DNA of 64,000 nucleotides from Hamiltosporidium tvaerminnensis. Its lineage: Eukaryota > Microsporidia > Dubosqiidae. The notes beneath the pieces are model-generated. The model did not search any database. It was given only the letters and a program-made list of their open reading frames with translations, and was not told the DNA's origin. The DNA is taken from positions 372,001-436,000 of the forward strand of contig JAKIMF020000011.1 of NCBI GenBank assembly GCA_022605425.2. The letters run 5' to 3'. The number at the start of each line of letters is the position of its first letter. Positions within the stretch are counted from its first letter, which is position 1. Positions 35,646 through 45,200 of the stretch are shown one piece after another. Position numbers and translations under genes: made by a program.

Positions 35646-38105
35646 TTATTCATTTCCTTCAAAATCTTCCAAATGCTTCAACATAATTCTACTGCTATCA
35701 AACACCCCTTCAGTCTCACCATGTTTATTTCCACCTTCCACTTTACGCGTTTCTCCCCAACTAAAATCATCAAAATGCCAAAAAGCGTAAACAGGCAGTA
35801 CAAAGTTCCAAATAGGTAAACTAAAAATATAAACAACAATCCAAAACAAGTAACTTATCTCTCTCGTAGTCAGTAAAATTAAAATAGCCGGTAATCCTAA
35901 AATACCACCCAACATAACCAAAGGAATCCATTCTGGTTTTATCAAAATACTGCTTGCTATAAGAACACCTGTGAATACAATAGCAGCAGGTAATACCAAG
36001 GTACCCATCAATTCCATCACTACTACAAATTGCATCGAACAACAAAACGTACCACACAATTTACCAACCAATACTAACTCAAACAAGTTATGAATCGTAG
36101 AATTTATCCATCTTCTTCTCTGTGACAGCAAAACACCAAAACTTCCCGGTACAAGTGTCTCTGCTTTAGCCTGTGGTATGAACACCAATTTCCGTTTATA
36201 AAAAGTCTTAAGTAATAAAGTAGTCAAGTATCTATCCTCTCCCAAATAAAGTAAATTTTTTAAATGTAATGTTTCTGCCACATAAGTACTATAAGCATTA
36301 ACAATAAACGTATTAGATAAGATCGGTATCACACCAGCCTTTTCATTTACCTTAATTCTGTACATACAGAAACAACCCGGTAAACATGTCACACCACCAA
36401 AAACACTTTCAAAAGATTTACTTAAATGATGAGAAATATAATATTCAAATACCTGTATCATAGACACCCAACTCTCAAATTTATTCATTATCTTGGTTTC
36501 TCCACACATCCCCATAATCTTTTTATCAGTTAAAAAAAAATGCACCATATAACTCAAAGCACTAGATTCTACAATAGTATCGGCATCTACCATCAAAATA
36601 CACTCAAAATCTTCAGGATTTACAATTCTCATAATATATTTCATCTTTCGATAAATATCAAAATCCAATGAACTTAATCTATCGTTATAAAGTAATTTTT
36701 GATAAAAACTCATTAAAATAACTTGACTGTCTCTTTTTCCTCGGTTACCACTGTCTTCACTACAATTACCACATTTTACTATTAAAAGTATGTTCGTTAC
36801 ATTATTATTAATTTTATATTTACCAGGATATACTTTTGCCCGGTTATGTCTTTTATTACCATCAGCTAAAGCTATATAGTCTTGTGGTATAATAGGGTAT
36901 TTATTGTCTACTTCTATTAGTTCTAACAGAATTTCCGGAGTTGTTTTATCATTTTCACTACCTTTTATCATACCATCTGCAATCACTACAATCAGTTTAT
37001 ATTCATACGGATACATCTGCATACATAAAGAATCCAATGTAGATTTAAGACCTTCTCTACCTTCTGAGTAACAAGTAACCAGTAAAATACACGGCAGAGG
37101 TGTACGATTGCCATGCTGTCCGGTAATACTTTCATTTATACGCCCATCAGGGGTTAGATTAGGGTTAGCTTCGGGGTTAGAGGTAGGGTTAGGAAACGTT
37201 ATTTTCCTATTATTTCCAGAAACACTTACAGTATCACAATAACACTCTCCCACTCTGTGTCTTCTTGCTTTCCGTTTAATATGCCACGAATAAACCGTAG
37301 CCAACACAAATCTAGTAATAATTAACCCAAATATAGCCACTGTAGAAATATATAACATTATATCAGATACAATACACCCTACCGTCTTACTAGACACTTT
37401 ACCAGCATAGAAAGTATCTTTAAAACACACCAAATCCTCAGAATCTATCCCCTGTATCCCATCAGACATTATACTCTTACCTTTATATTTTTCAATAAAC
37501 TCATTAAACGTACTATCAATACAATAACCAGGATCATACACCTTATCATCAATAATAATATAACCCAAACTATTTACATCTTTATATGTGTAATGTATAG
37601 GTCCTATCTCACTAAAATTATCTTTTTTTAAAATTGCATTTTTTAAGTTAATAACATTATTTCTACAAGATTTACTTATATTTTGTTTAATAAAAGGTGT
37701 TATATTAGTACGTGGTATTACATCAACACTATTATTATCAATATAACTTAAAACTCCATTAATAAATACAACTTCTCTATCTAATTTAGCATTTTCTAAA
37801 TTACTATAAATATATTGATTATTATTTTTACAAATTAATATATTCATAAGATAAGTAATAAATCCTAATAGCATACAACCTAGAAATATAAGAAAACATA
37901 AAGTTACTTTTTCTCTCCAAGCTTGTTGTACAGCAGGATTTGACATATTAAATAAACGTAAAATACAATTTGGTATAAAAAAAGTGGTTATATATGTAAT
38001 TATACGCCAAGGTGTTAATTTTTTATTGTTTTGTGATTTTGTATCTTTTTTTATAAATGTTCTTGAAACTGATCTAAGTATTTCTCCTTGTGAAGGTGTA
38101 GACAT
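35646..38105 (-). CDS. Chitin synthase (processive, family 2 glycosyltransferase)
   Basis: The enzyme polymerises GlcNAc from UDP-GlcNAc into chitin at the plasma membrane, for the endospore layer of the microsporidian spore wall. Of 819 residues, the first ~110 contain two membrane segments (around 33-52 and 69-91). A further segment lies at about 245-270. The catalytic domain carries DADTIVES at 507-514, the TCLPGCF block at about 574-580, LGEDRYLTT at 621-629 with the catalytic ED, and QRRRW at 662-666. A cluster of membrane helices follows to about 770. The length is in the usual range for microsporidian chitin synthases. The order resembles fungal class IV-like enzymes, but the class assignment is tentative. 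The last ~30 residues contain ETEGVFDSS, encoded by DNA like the neighbouring GGGTGTTA repeats. The ATG at 38105 lies 6 nt after a CCC motif. Confidence 0.95.
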   Translation of the reverse strand: MSTPSQGEILRSVSRTFIKKDTKSQNNKKLTPWRIITYITTFFIPNCILRLFNMSNPAVQQAWREKVTLCFLIFLGCMLLGFITYLMNILICKNNNQYIYSNLENAKLDREVVFINGVLSYIDNNSVDVIPRTNITPFIKQNISKSCRNNVINLKNAILKKDNFSEIGPIHYTYKDVNSLGYIIIDDKVYDPGYCIDSTFNEFIEKYKGKSIMSDGIQGIDSEDLVCFKDTFYAGKVSSKTVGCIVSDIMLYISTVAIFGLIITRFVLATVYSWHIKRKARRHRVGECYCDTVSVSGNNRKITFPNPTSNPEANPNLTPDGRINESITGQHGNRTPLPCILLVTCYSEGREGLKSTLDSLCMQMYPYEYKLIVVIADGMIKGSENDKTTPEILLELIEVDNKYPIIPQDYIALADGNKRHNRAKVYPGKYKINNNVTNILLIVKCGNCSEDSGNRGKRDSQVILMSFYQKLLYNDRLSSLDFDIYRKMKYIMRIVNPEDFECILMVDADTIVESSALSYMVHFFLTDKKIMGMCGETKIMNKFESWVSMIQVFEYYISHHLSKSFESVFGGVTCLPGCFCMYRIKVNEKAGVIPILSNTFIVNAYSTYVAETLHLKNLLYLGEDRYLTTLLLKTFYKRKLVFIPQAKAETLVPGSFGVLLSQRRRWINSTIHNLFELVLVGKLCGTFCCSMQFVVVMELMGTLVLPAAIVFTGVLIASSILIKPEWIPLVMLGGILGLPAILILLTTREISYLFWIVVYIFSLPIWNFVLPVYAFWHFDDFSWGETRKVEGGNKHGETEGVFDSSRIMLKHLEDFEGNE

Positions 38106-38114
38106 ATTAAAGGG
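38106..38114 (-). promoter_or_regulatory. CCC start motif of chitin synthase
   Basis: On the coding strand AACCCTTTAAT precedes the ATG. The CCC-TTTA core is shared with the kinase gene, and CCC-TTT with the PITH gene. Confidence 0.6.
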
Positions 38115-38580
38115 TTATTTGTTTATTTCTATTTTAGGTAAATAAGAGGTGGGAATAGGATATAGGGGTGTTAGGGTTAGGGATAGTAAGAGGGTGTTAA
38201 TATAGAGGTGATGGATATTAAGGGTGTATAATATAAAGGGATAGTAAGAGGGAAGTTAGGGATAGTAAGGGGGTGTTAATTATTAAAGATGGTAAGAGGG
38301 TGTTAATATAAAGGGATAGTAAGATGGAAGTTAGGGATAGTAAGGGGGTGTTAATATAAAGGGATAATAAGAGGGTGTTAATATAGAGGGAAGTTAGGGA
38401 TAGTAAGAGGGTGTTAATATAGAGGGAAGTTAGGGATAGTAAGAGGGTGTTAATATAGAGGGAAGTTAGGGATAGTAAGAGGGTGTTACTTAGATGAACC
38501 CTATGTATAATATAAGGGTGTTATTATAAAAGATACTAAGAGGGTGTTAATTATAAGAAAATAATAGTAATAATATAAAG
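38115..38580 (+). repeat. Minisatellite upstream of chitin synthase, GGGTGTTA on plus strand
   Basis: Imperfect repeats of GGGTGTTAATATA and GGGATAGTAAGA fill the region. Three tandem 36-bp units lie at about 38360-38475, each starting GAGGGTGTTAATATAGAGGG. On the coding strand of chitin synthase the motif therefore reads TAACACCC. The array ends near 38580, and motif orientation reverses after about 38640. Confidence 0.85.
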
Positions 38581-38639
38581 GGTTTTAATCCTTTAAAAAT
38601 TATTTAATTAAATATCAATTGTTTATAAATAAAAACTTT

Positions 38640-39245
38640 TAATCAAAACTATACATTAACCCTTTAAGTATATAGAGTATAAATAACACCCTATTATTTA
38701 TTAGTACTATAAATAACAACTTTAAGTATATAGAGTATAAATAACACCTCCTTACATTCTAGTACCTCCATATCCCTTTATCCTCACTACCAATACTCTT
38801 ATTTACTTCCATTTATAACACCCTTATATCCTTATATCCTTATCTTTAACACCCTCTACTCTTTATTCACACTCTACTTATAAACCTATAATATAACACC
38901 CTTATATCCCTATCCCTATACCCTTATTCACTTACCATTTATAAACCTATAATATAACACCCTTATATCCCTATCCCTATACCCTTATTCACTTACCATT
39001 TATAAACCTATAATATAACACCCTTATATCCCTATACCAATACTCTTTATTCACTTTCCATTTATAAACCTATAATATAACACCCTTATATCCCTATCCC
39101 TATACCCTTATTCACTTACCATTTATAAATCTATAATATAACACCTCCTCCACCTCCTTATCTTTAACACCCTATACCCTTATTCACTTACCATTTATAA
39201 ATCTATAATATAACACCTCCTCCACCTCCTTATCTTTAACACCCT
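38640..39245 (+). repeat. Minisatellite at the 3' end of the kinase gene, TAACACCC on plus strand
   Basis: About four tandem ~60-bp units (CACTTACCATTTATAAACC ... ATAACACCCTTATATCCC) lie at about 38890-39115. A 67-bp unit then occurs twice, at about 39111-39177 and 39179-39245. The second copy of the 67-bp unit is inside the kinase reading frame and contains its stop codon, so the array overlaps the gene by about 60 bp. Confidence 0.85.
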
Positions 39246-40152
39246 CCACCTCCTCTTCATAAACCTGAAAATTAGAAGTATCACCAGCAGACCTTACAAA
39301 AGGAACAATAGGTGGTTTAACCTGTAACATCCTATACTTATACCAATCAACACCATAAAAGAAAGGATGTTCCATAATCTCACTAACACCATTACAACTA
39401 CCCAACCTTTTACTCACATTTCTCTCAACAAGTCTCTCTATCAAATTACCAGCCAATTTATCAATACAAGAAGATAAATTAATATTTTCATTTAATATTC
39501 TTTGATAAATAATATAATGAGACTCATTATAAAAAGGAGGATTACCTGTCAACATCTCATGTATTAATATTCCTAAAGACCAATAATCTACCTCTTTAGA
39601 ATGTCCTTCTCCTAATAATTTCTCTGGTGCCATATATTCTGGGGTACCACATACTGTATATGTCAATGTATCTATACTTTTAGAAAATCCAAAATCTGTC
39701 AGTTTTATATGTCCAGATGCAGTTAATAAAATATTTTCTGGTTTTAAATCTCTATAAATTATATTTCTTAAATGTAAGTCTTGTAATGCTAATAACACTT
39801 CACATGTATAAAACCGTGTAGCGTATAAACCAAAACTTCCCATTTTTTTAAGCCAGTAAAATAATTCACCACCTGGTACATATTCTAATACCATACATAA
39901 CATATTGTTGTAATGGAATGTACTGTATAGTTTTACTATGAAAGGAGATGTACGCATGTAACTTAATAATATCTTTTCGTTATATACATGTTCTACTTGT
40001 CTAAGACGTATTATGTCGGATTTACGCATCATTTTTATTGCAAAGAATTTGTCTGATGTGGTGTAAATTCTTTTGAGACGAGCTAAATACACTCGACCGA
40101 ATGTACCTGTTCCGGTGGTTTTAATAAGTTCAAAGTCATTCATACGGAACAT
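39184..40152 (-). CDS. cAMP-dependent protein kinase catalytic subunit-like (AGC Ser/Thr kinase)
   Basis: The 322-residue kinase consists of little more than the catalytic core and C-terminal tail. It has a Gly-rich loop GTGTFGRV (14-21), the ATP-anchoring Lys40 in FAIK, Glu59 of the C-helix, the catalytic loop YRDLKPEN (133-140; YRD as in PKA), DFG (153-155), an activation-loop Thr166 in TYTVCGTPEYMAPE, and a C-terminal DTSNFQVYEEE (291-301). The last closely matches the PKA tail, and this specific combination favours PKA over other AGC kinases. No N-terminal regulatory domain is present, as expected for a PKA catalytic subunit. The usual terminal hydrophobic FxxF motif is absent. The last ~22 residues (VEGVKDKEVEEV...) are instead encoded by a minisatellite unit. 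No regulatory subunit is visible in this window. Confidence 0.93.
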   Translation of the reverse strand: MFRMNDFELIKTTGTGTFGRVYLARLKRIYTTSDKFFAIKMMRKSDIIRLRQVEHVYNEKILLSYMRTSPFIVKLYSTFHYNNMLCMVLEYVPGGELFYWLKKMGSFGLYATRFYTCEVLLALQDLHLRNIIYRDLKPENILLTASGHIKLTDFGFSKSIDTLTYTVCGTPEYMAPEKLLGEGHSKEVDYWSLGILIHEMLTGNPPFYNESHYIIYQRILNENINLSSCIDKLAGNLIERLVERNVSKRLGSCNGVSEIMEHPFFYGVDWYKYRMLQVKPPIVPFVRSAGDTSNFQVYEEEVEGVKDKEVEEVLYYRFINGK

Positions 40153-40166
40153 ATTGGTAAAGGGGG
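40153..40166 (-). promoter_or_regulatory. CCC start motif of the kinase gene
   Basis: On the coding strand CCCCCTTTACCAAT precedes the ATG at 40152. It is compatible with a short 5' leader, as is usual in microsporidia. Confidence 0.6.
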
Positions 40167-40545
40167 TTTTGAGGGGATGGGTGGATATAGTAGTAGTAGT
40201 AGGGTAGTATGTTAGAGGGTGTTAGGGGATTGGAGGGTGAGTGGGGGGTGTTAGTAGTAGGGATATGTGGTAGGGTGTTGGTATATAGGATATGTGGTAG
40301 GGTGTTAGTAGTAGGGATATGTGGTAGGGTGTTAGGTGATTGGAGGGTAGGTGGAGGGTGTTATTAATAAGAGTAGTTGATAAGAGTATTAAGAGGGTGT
40401 TAGGGGATTGGAGGGTAGAGTGGAGGGTGTTAAAGATAAGGAGGTGGAGGAGGTTAGAGGGTTTTGGTGATAGTAGAGATGTATTGGAGGGTGTTAGTGA
40501 TAGTAGGGATGTATTGGAGGGTGTTAGTGTATGTACTTATAAATA
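40167..40545 (+). repeat. Minisatellite upstream of the kinase, GGGTGTTA on plus strand
   Basis: Imperfect units of GGGTGTTAGTAGTAGGGATA and GGATTGGAGGGTA fill the region. On the kinase coding strand the motif is TAACACCC. Frame 40340-40546 through it is a repeat translation, not a gene. Confidence 0.8.
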
Positions 40546-40864
40546 ACACCTTCTAATATACTCTTATAAATAACACCCTCTTAAGTATTATCTTATAAAC
40601 AACACCCTCTAATACTCTAATACACTACTCTTATAAATAACACCCCTCTAATACATTACCCTAATTACTAACACCCTCTAACATTACTACCCCAATTAAT
40701 AACACCCTCTAACACTACTACTACTGTTACTAACACCCTCTAATAGTCTAATACACTACTCCTGTTACTAACACCCTCTAACACCACTACCCAAATTAAT
40801 AACACCTTCTAATACACTCTAACACCCCTCTCCCACTACCCCTATAAATAACCCTAACCTTCCA
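40546..40864 (+). repeat. Minisatellite upstream of the PITH gene, TAACACCC on plus strand
   Basis: Units of TAACACCCTCTAA separated by TACTAC/ACTCCTG stretches lead up to the gene. Together with the previous array it forms a large imperfect inverted arrangement around about 40540, between the two divergent genes. Confidence 0.8.
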
Positions 40865-40872
40865 CCCCCTTT
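40865..40872 (+). promoter_or_regulatory. CCC start motif of the PITH gene
   Basis: CCCCCTTT directly precedes the ATG at 40873. Confidence 0.6.
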
Positions 40873-41694
40873 ATGTGCTCTAATGACTGTAACTGTTCCA
40901 CAAAAATAACAGATGATAAATTTATAAACCACTTTATAAACACTAACACCCTATTATGTATAAATGAAAAAATCAAAGGAAATATAAAATTAGTTTTTAA
41001 AAACTTTAAAGATAGAAATGATATATCAAAATATACACAAATAAAACCCTCTTCATTATTCTTATTAATACGTATTAATTTTACTTGTAAAGTAAAATTA
41101 AGTAGTATGTTAATTAAAGGAGAATTTAAAGAAATTAAATTTTATGTTAATAGTGATATAGACAGTGTTAATTATAAGAATAAGAAAGAAGTAGAAAGTT
41201 TTAAAATCAATGTAAGTGATAATGATTATAGGGGTAGTAGTAAGGAGGGGGAGGGTAGTAGGGGGGGTAGTGATAATAAGGGTAGTATGGAGGAGGGTAA
41301 GGAGGAAGTAGATAATAATTATAAAGGTAATAATAAGGGTAATGAAGTAGATAATAAAGGTAATGAAGTAGATAATAATAAAGGTAAAAATATAAATATT
41401 AATAAAGGTAATAACAGTATTAATACCCCTAGTAACACCAGTGGTAATCAGGACGTAGATTGCTTTGGAATTAATAATGTTCATATCAATGAGATAGTGT
41501 TAAGGAATAGTAAATATAAAGATTGTATTTCTATAAGTTTATTGTTAAATGGAAATGAAAATAGTAAATTGTATTATCTTTCTTTTAAAGGTGAGAAAGG
41601 TAATGAAATGGCTAAGGCTGTTGTTACTAAGTATGAGGCAAGGAGTTATGAGGATATAACATGTAAGGATAAAGGGTATAGTATTATAGAGTAG
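40873..41694 (+). CDS. PITH-domain protein (thioredoxin-like C-terminal / PITHD1-like) with low-complexity insert
   Basis: The 273-residue protein matches the PITH fold in two blocks. Block 1 (about residues 6-115) has C-x-C near the start, then FINTNTLLCINEKIK, SLFLLIRINFTCKVKLSSMLIKG and KEIKFYVN. These correspond to the family's SDxDEQLLI-type strand, the PVKLYSMKF strand and the KxVKIFIN strand. Block 2 (about 199-258) has INEIVLRN, CISISLLLNGNEN, KLYYLSFKG and VVTKYEARS. These match the RYVKFQNVNSVTIFV, ISYFTFIG and closing VVxKxGES parts. Residues 118-198 are a Gly/Asn/Lys/Glu-rich insert encoded by tandem repeats. PITH domains bind the proteasome in TXNL1; PITHD1-type proteins have the domain alone, as here. 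There is no thioredoxin domain or CGPC motif. The identification is from remembered family patterns and is good but not certain. The ATG follows a CCC motif. Confidence 0.75.
   Translation: MCSNDCNCSTKITDDKFINHFINTNTLLCINEKIKGNIKLVFKNFKDRNDISKYTQIKPSSLFLLIRINFTCKVKLSSMLIKGEFKEIKFYVNSDIDSVNYKNKKEVESFKINVSDNDYRGSSKEGEGSRGGSDNKGSMEEGKEEVDNNYKGNNKGNEVDNKGNEVDNNKGKNININKGNNSINTPSNTSGNQDVDCFGINNVHINEIVLRNSKYKDCISISLLLNGNENSKLYYLSFKGEKGNEMAKAVVTKYEARSYEDITCKDKGYSIIE
41221..41420 (+). repeat. Coding tandem repeats inside the PITH gene
   Basis: Purine-rich units, including GGTAGTAGTAAGGAGGGGGA-like and repeated AATAAAGGTAATGAAGTAGA, encode GNEVDNK-type peptides. The unit style resembles the flanking minisatellites, which suggests that repeat expansion invaded a surface loop of the domain. 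Confidence 0.7.
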
Positions 41695-42282
41695 TGGGGG
41701 GTGTTAGTGATAAGGATAGTAGATTAAAGGGTATGGTATTATAGAGTAGTGGGGGGTGTTAGTGATAAGGATAGTAGATTAGAGGGTAATAGATTAGGAT
41801 AGTAGTGGAGGGTATGGTATTATAGAGTAGTAAATGGGTGTTAGTGATGAGGATAGTAGATTAGAGGGTAATAGATTAGGATAGTAGATTAGAGGGTATG
41901 GTATTATAGAGTAGTAGAGGGTAGTAAGTATGAGGGAATAGGGTTAGTAGAGTAGAGGGTGTTAGTACTAATACTAGGAAATAAAAGGGTGTTAGTAATA
42001 CTATTAAATAAGAGGGTGTTACTAAGTATACTATTAAATAAAAGGGTCTTAGTATCTATACTATTAAATAAAAGGGTGTTAGTAATACTATTAAATAAGA
42101 GGGTGTTACTAAGTATACTATTAAATAAAAGGGTCTTAGTATCTATACTATTAAATAAAAGGGTGTTAGTAATACTATTAAATAAGAGGGTGTTACTAAG
42201 TATACTATTAAATAAGAGGGTGTTAGTAATACTATTAAATAAAAGGGTGTTCCTACTAATACCTCTATTAAAAAATCTTTAA
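41695..42282 (+). repeat. Minisatellite downstream of the PITH gene, GGGTGTTA on plus strand
   Basis: The array begins with copies of the gene's own 3' end: a GGTATGGTATTATAGAGTAG core recurs near 41730-41749, 41811-41830 and 41896-41915. It then passes into units of 24-27 bp (CTATTAAATAAAAGGGTGTT) at about 41985-42260 with a higher-order period near 75-80 bp. The frame 41959-42282 through it (LLNKRVL repeats) starts only at GTG and is a repeat translation. Confidence 0.85.
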
Positions 42283-45200
42283 ATCTAAGTAATTTATACT
42301 TAACTTATACTTAATTATACGTTGTTTATTATCTTTTACACCCTTTAATATATTAGAAGGTATAAATACATAATTAAATATTTAAAACCTTTTAATTTAC
42401 TAATAAAAAATTATATTTAAATTATAATTAAGATAAGACATGTGGTAGATTCATTTTAATGAAATTGAAATAAACCAGTGTTTAACATAAGATAATAACA
42501 ATGTCTTAAACATTGTTATCTTAAACATTGTTTATTAAACTAACTTATCTTAAACATTATTTATTAAACTAACTTATCTTAAACATTATTTATTTATTAA
42601 ACTATTATTTATTTATTTTTATTTATTTATTTATTTTTTTATTTATTTATTTAATTATTTATTTATTTTTTTATTTTTTAAATACAATTTACTATTTTGT
42701 AACGTATTTAAAGAACCGGTAAATTACTGAATTTAGTTAATGTTTCTTTTATGAAATATTTAAGGATCATACTCCAGCTTGAAATTCCCTTATAATAAAC
42801 ATATTCTTAAATAATCTTAACATATATTTATAGCTAAGATATATTTCAGTGACTTAAATGAGATTTATCTAAGAGTATAAATATCATACTAAGTTATAAA
42901 AATATTTTTATTTAATTATATTTAATTTATAAGTGATAAGTGTTTTAATTAAAGTAATAAAAGTTATATTTTTAAGATTCAATATTAATAAATAAAATAT
43001 ATTAAGAAGTAAATTTGTAATAAGATAATACTTTATATAAGAAATAAGTTTGTAAAGAGATAATACTTTATAGAAGATATTACTTTATAGAAGATATTAC
43101 TTTGTATAAGATATTATTTTAGAGAAGATAATACTTTATACAAGATATTACTTTAGAGAGGATATTATTTTATAGACTTTGTCCTGTTTATACAAATTCT
43201 TATGAAACAAGCATAAGATGTATTAGGATGTTTAATTCTTATCAGAAATCTTAACAATTATTTAAACATCTGAATAAACATTTAAGTGTATACTTAATAC
43301 TGAGAGGTACAAGAGGATTGAAATAAGTGAGGGTGTAAGTTGTAAAGGGTATGCTTTTAAATATATCTCTTTATTGATAAAGGTTATTCAATCTGTGTAT
43401 TAATTTATTAACTTTACATTTCGAATATCTAAAAGACAAAAATGAAAGGAAATTAAGGAAAATGAAAGTAAATAAAATAACGGAATATTCTTTTTATTTC
43501 ATAATTTATTTATTTTTGTATTATTTTGATTTAAAATATATTTTATTTCCTTGTTTATACGAAATATATTTGAAATTTAATAATATTTTTTGTTTTTTAA
43601 CTATTTTTGCTCGTATTAGATGCATGGATTCTTAGGATCTAATATTTATTTTTTATAATTGCTGTGATTATTGTGATTGTTAGGATTATTGTGATTGTTA
43701 TAACTGTCGTTATTGTTGTGATGGATGTGACTGTCGCTATTGTCGCTATTGTTTTACTTTCATTTTATTTGGTGATGGCAAAATCGAATGGAATGAAGAA
43801 TATTTAATGTATAAATTATGATAAAATATTTACTTGAAACCATTATAAAATTTGGTATTGTTTTTATAACATTTTCTTTTGTTTAAAATAGATGGCTTGG
43901 ATGATTTTTTTTATATTTTGTTCTCAAATGTGTCGTTCTTTTATAAAGTTGTGTTATATTGATGTTTCGTGAGGGAATGCTTGATAAATTAATATGAATT
44001 TTAAAATATGATGTGAAATACCTATAAAATCTAGTTAATTAAATTCCGTTAGATAATTTTAGGTTTCTTCTTGATTCATTTCAGTATTGATATTCTATAT
44101 TAATTGATGTTTATTTATACGTTTTAAAAAACAAGCTTCAATGATTCATTTCCACGATTCTTGAATATACGTTTGTTTAAATCTTATTAATTCCTTAAGT
44201 TATGATTTTTATAAAAGTTTCATAGAAAATCTTAAAATTATATTTTTATTTTAAAATAAACTCGTTTATTGGCATGCCTCATTCCTCTACATTTATTTTC
44301 ATATATGTATCGATTACGATGTAGACTAATTGCGTATTTAATACTTACTCTATTGATTACATAAAATAAAAATAAAGATAAAATAAGCCAAACGATTCGG
44401 CTTGTAATTAATATAATAATAAAGAAAAAAATCTCGGCAAATATTAACTGAAAACATATTCATTGGACAGAATAAAATCCCTTCTATATAAGTTAAATTA
44501 TAAAAAAAAACTTTTAAAAAATAAGGCAATCAAATCTGACTGTATATGGTTAGAGAAAATTTGTTTTACAAAGTAAAGAAGAAAATTTTATCTATTTTGA
44601 AGAGGTGCTTATATTTGTAATGTCAAACGAGATTTAAAAGCAATTGAGATATTATTTATGAGGCTTTTAAAATTATATTTAATGAGCTCTCTTCGACAAA
44701 TCAAAGCGAAATGACAGTAATTTTACTACTTGGCGCAATAACCTTTGTTTAGTAAGGGTTAAAATAACATATATGATGATTTCGAAAGTGAAGCTTGGAC
44801 TTGCTTTTTTTAAAATTATTCTAGCTCCTACGATCTAAAACTGCGAATTATCTTTGGGGACATCTCTAGATTAATTATATAAGCATATAGATAGTATAAG
44901 AATTTTAAGAGATATAATTAAATTGTGAAGCTGTTGATTCTCACTTGAAAAATATATTGGTTGTAACAATTTTAACAAAATCCCACGGAAATTTTTGGAA
45001 TAGAGTTCGAACTTTTTTTAAAAAGAATGGGCGGCAGGAATACTTCAAGCTTAGATTAAAAAAAGGTTGCGAATATATTTGTTGAATGGCATTCAAGCGT
45101 TTATGTTTAAAATATATATAACCAACCGCTAAATCTGCAAACCCAGACGCAATTCATGCAAGCAAATGAATCTATCACAAGAGGTTTCCGAAGGTATATA

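Noticed and set aside
37141-37200. TTAGGGTTAG-like strings suggesting telomeric repeat
   Set aside because: They lie inside the intact chitin synthase frame and read as an Asn/Pro-rich linker, with no tandem telomere array.
40340-40546. 68-codon plus-strand frame between kinase and PITH genes
   Set aside because: It is entirely made of GGAGGGTGTTAG-type repeats in the spacer.
41110-41484. 124-codon antisense frame rich in Ile/Thr/Phe
   Set aside because: It is a shadow of the Asn/Gly/Lys repeat region of the PITH gene.
41959-42282. 107-codon frame with LLNKRVL repeats
   Set aside because: It starts only at GTG and is simply a translation of the 24-27-bp minisatellite; there is no independent sign of a gene.
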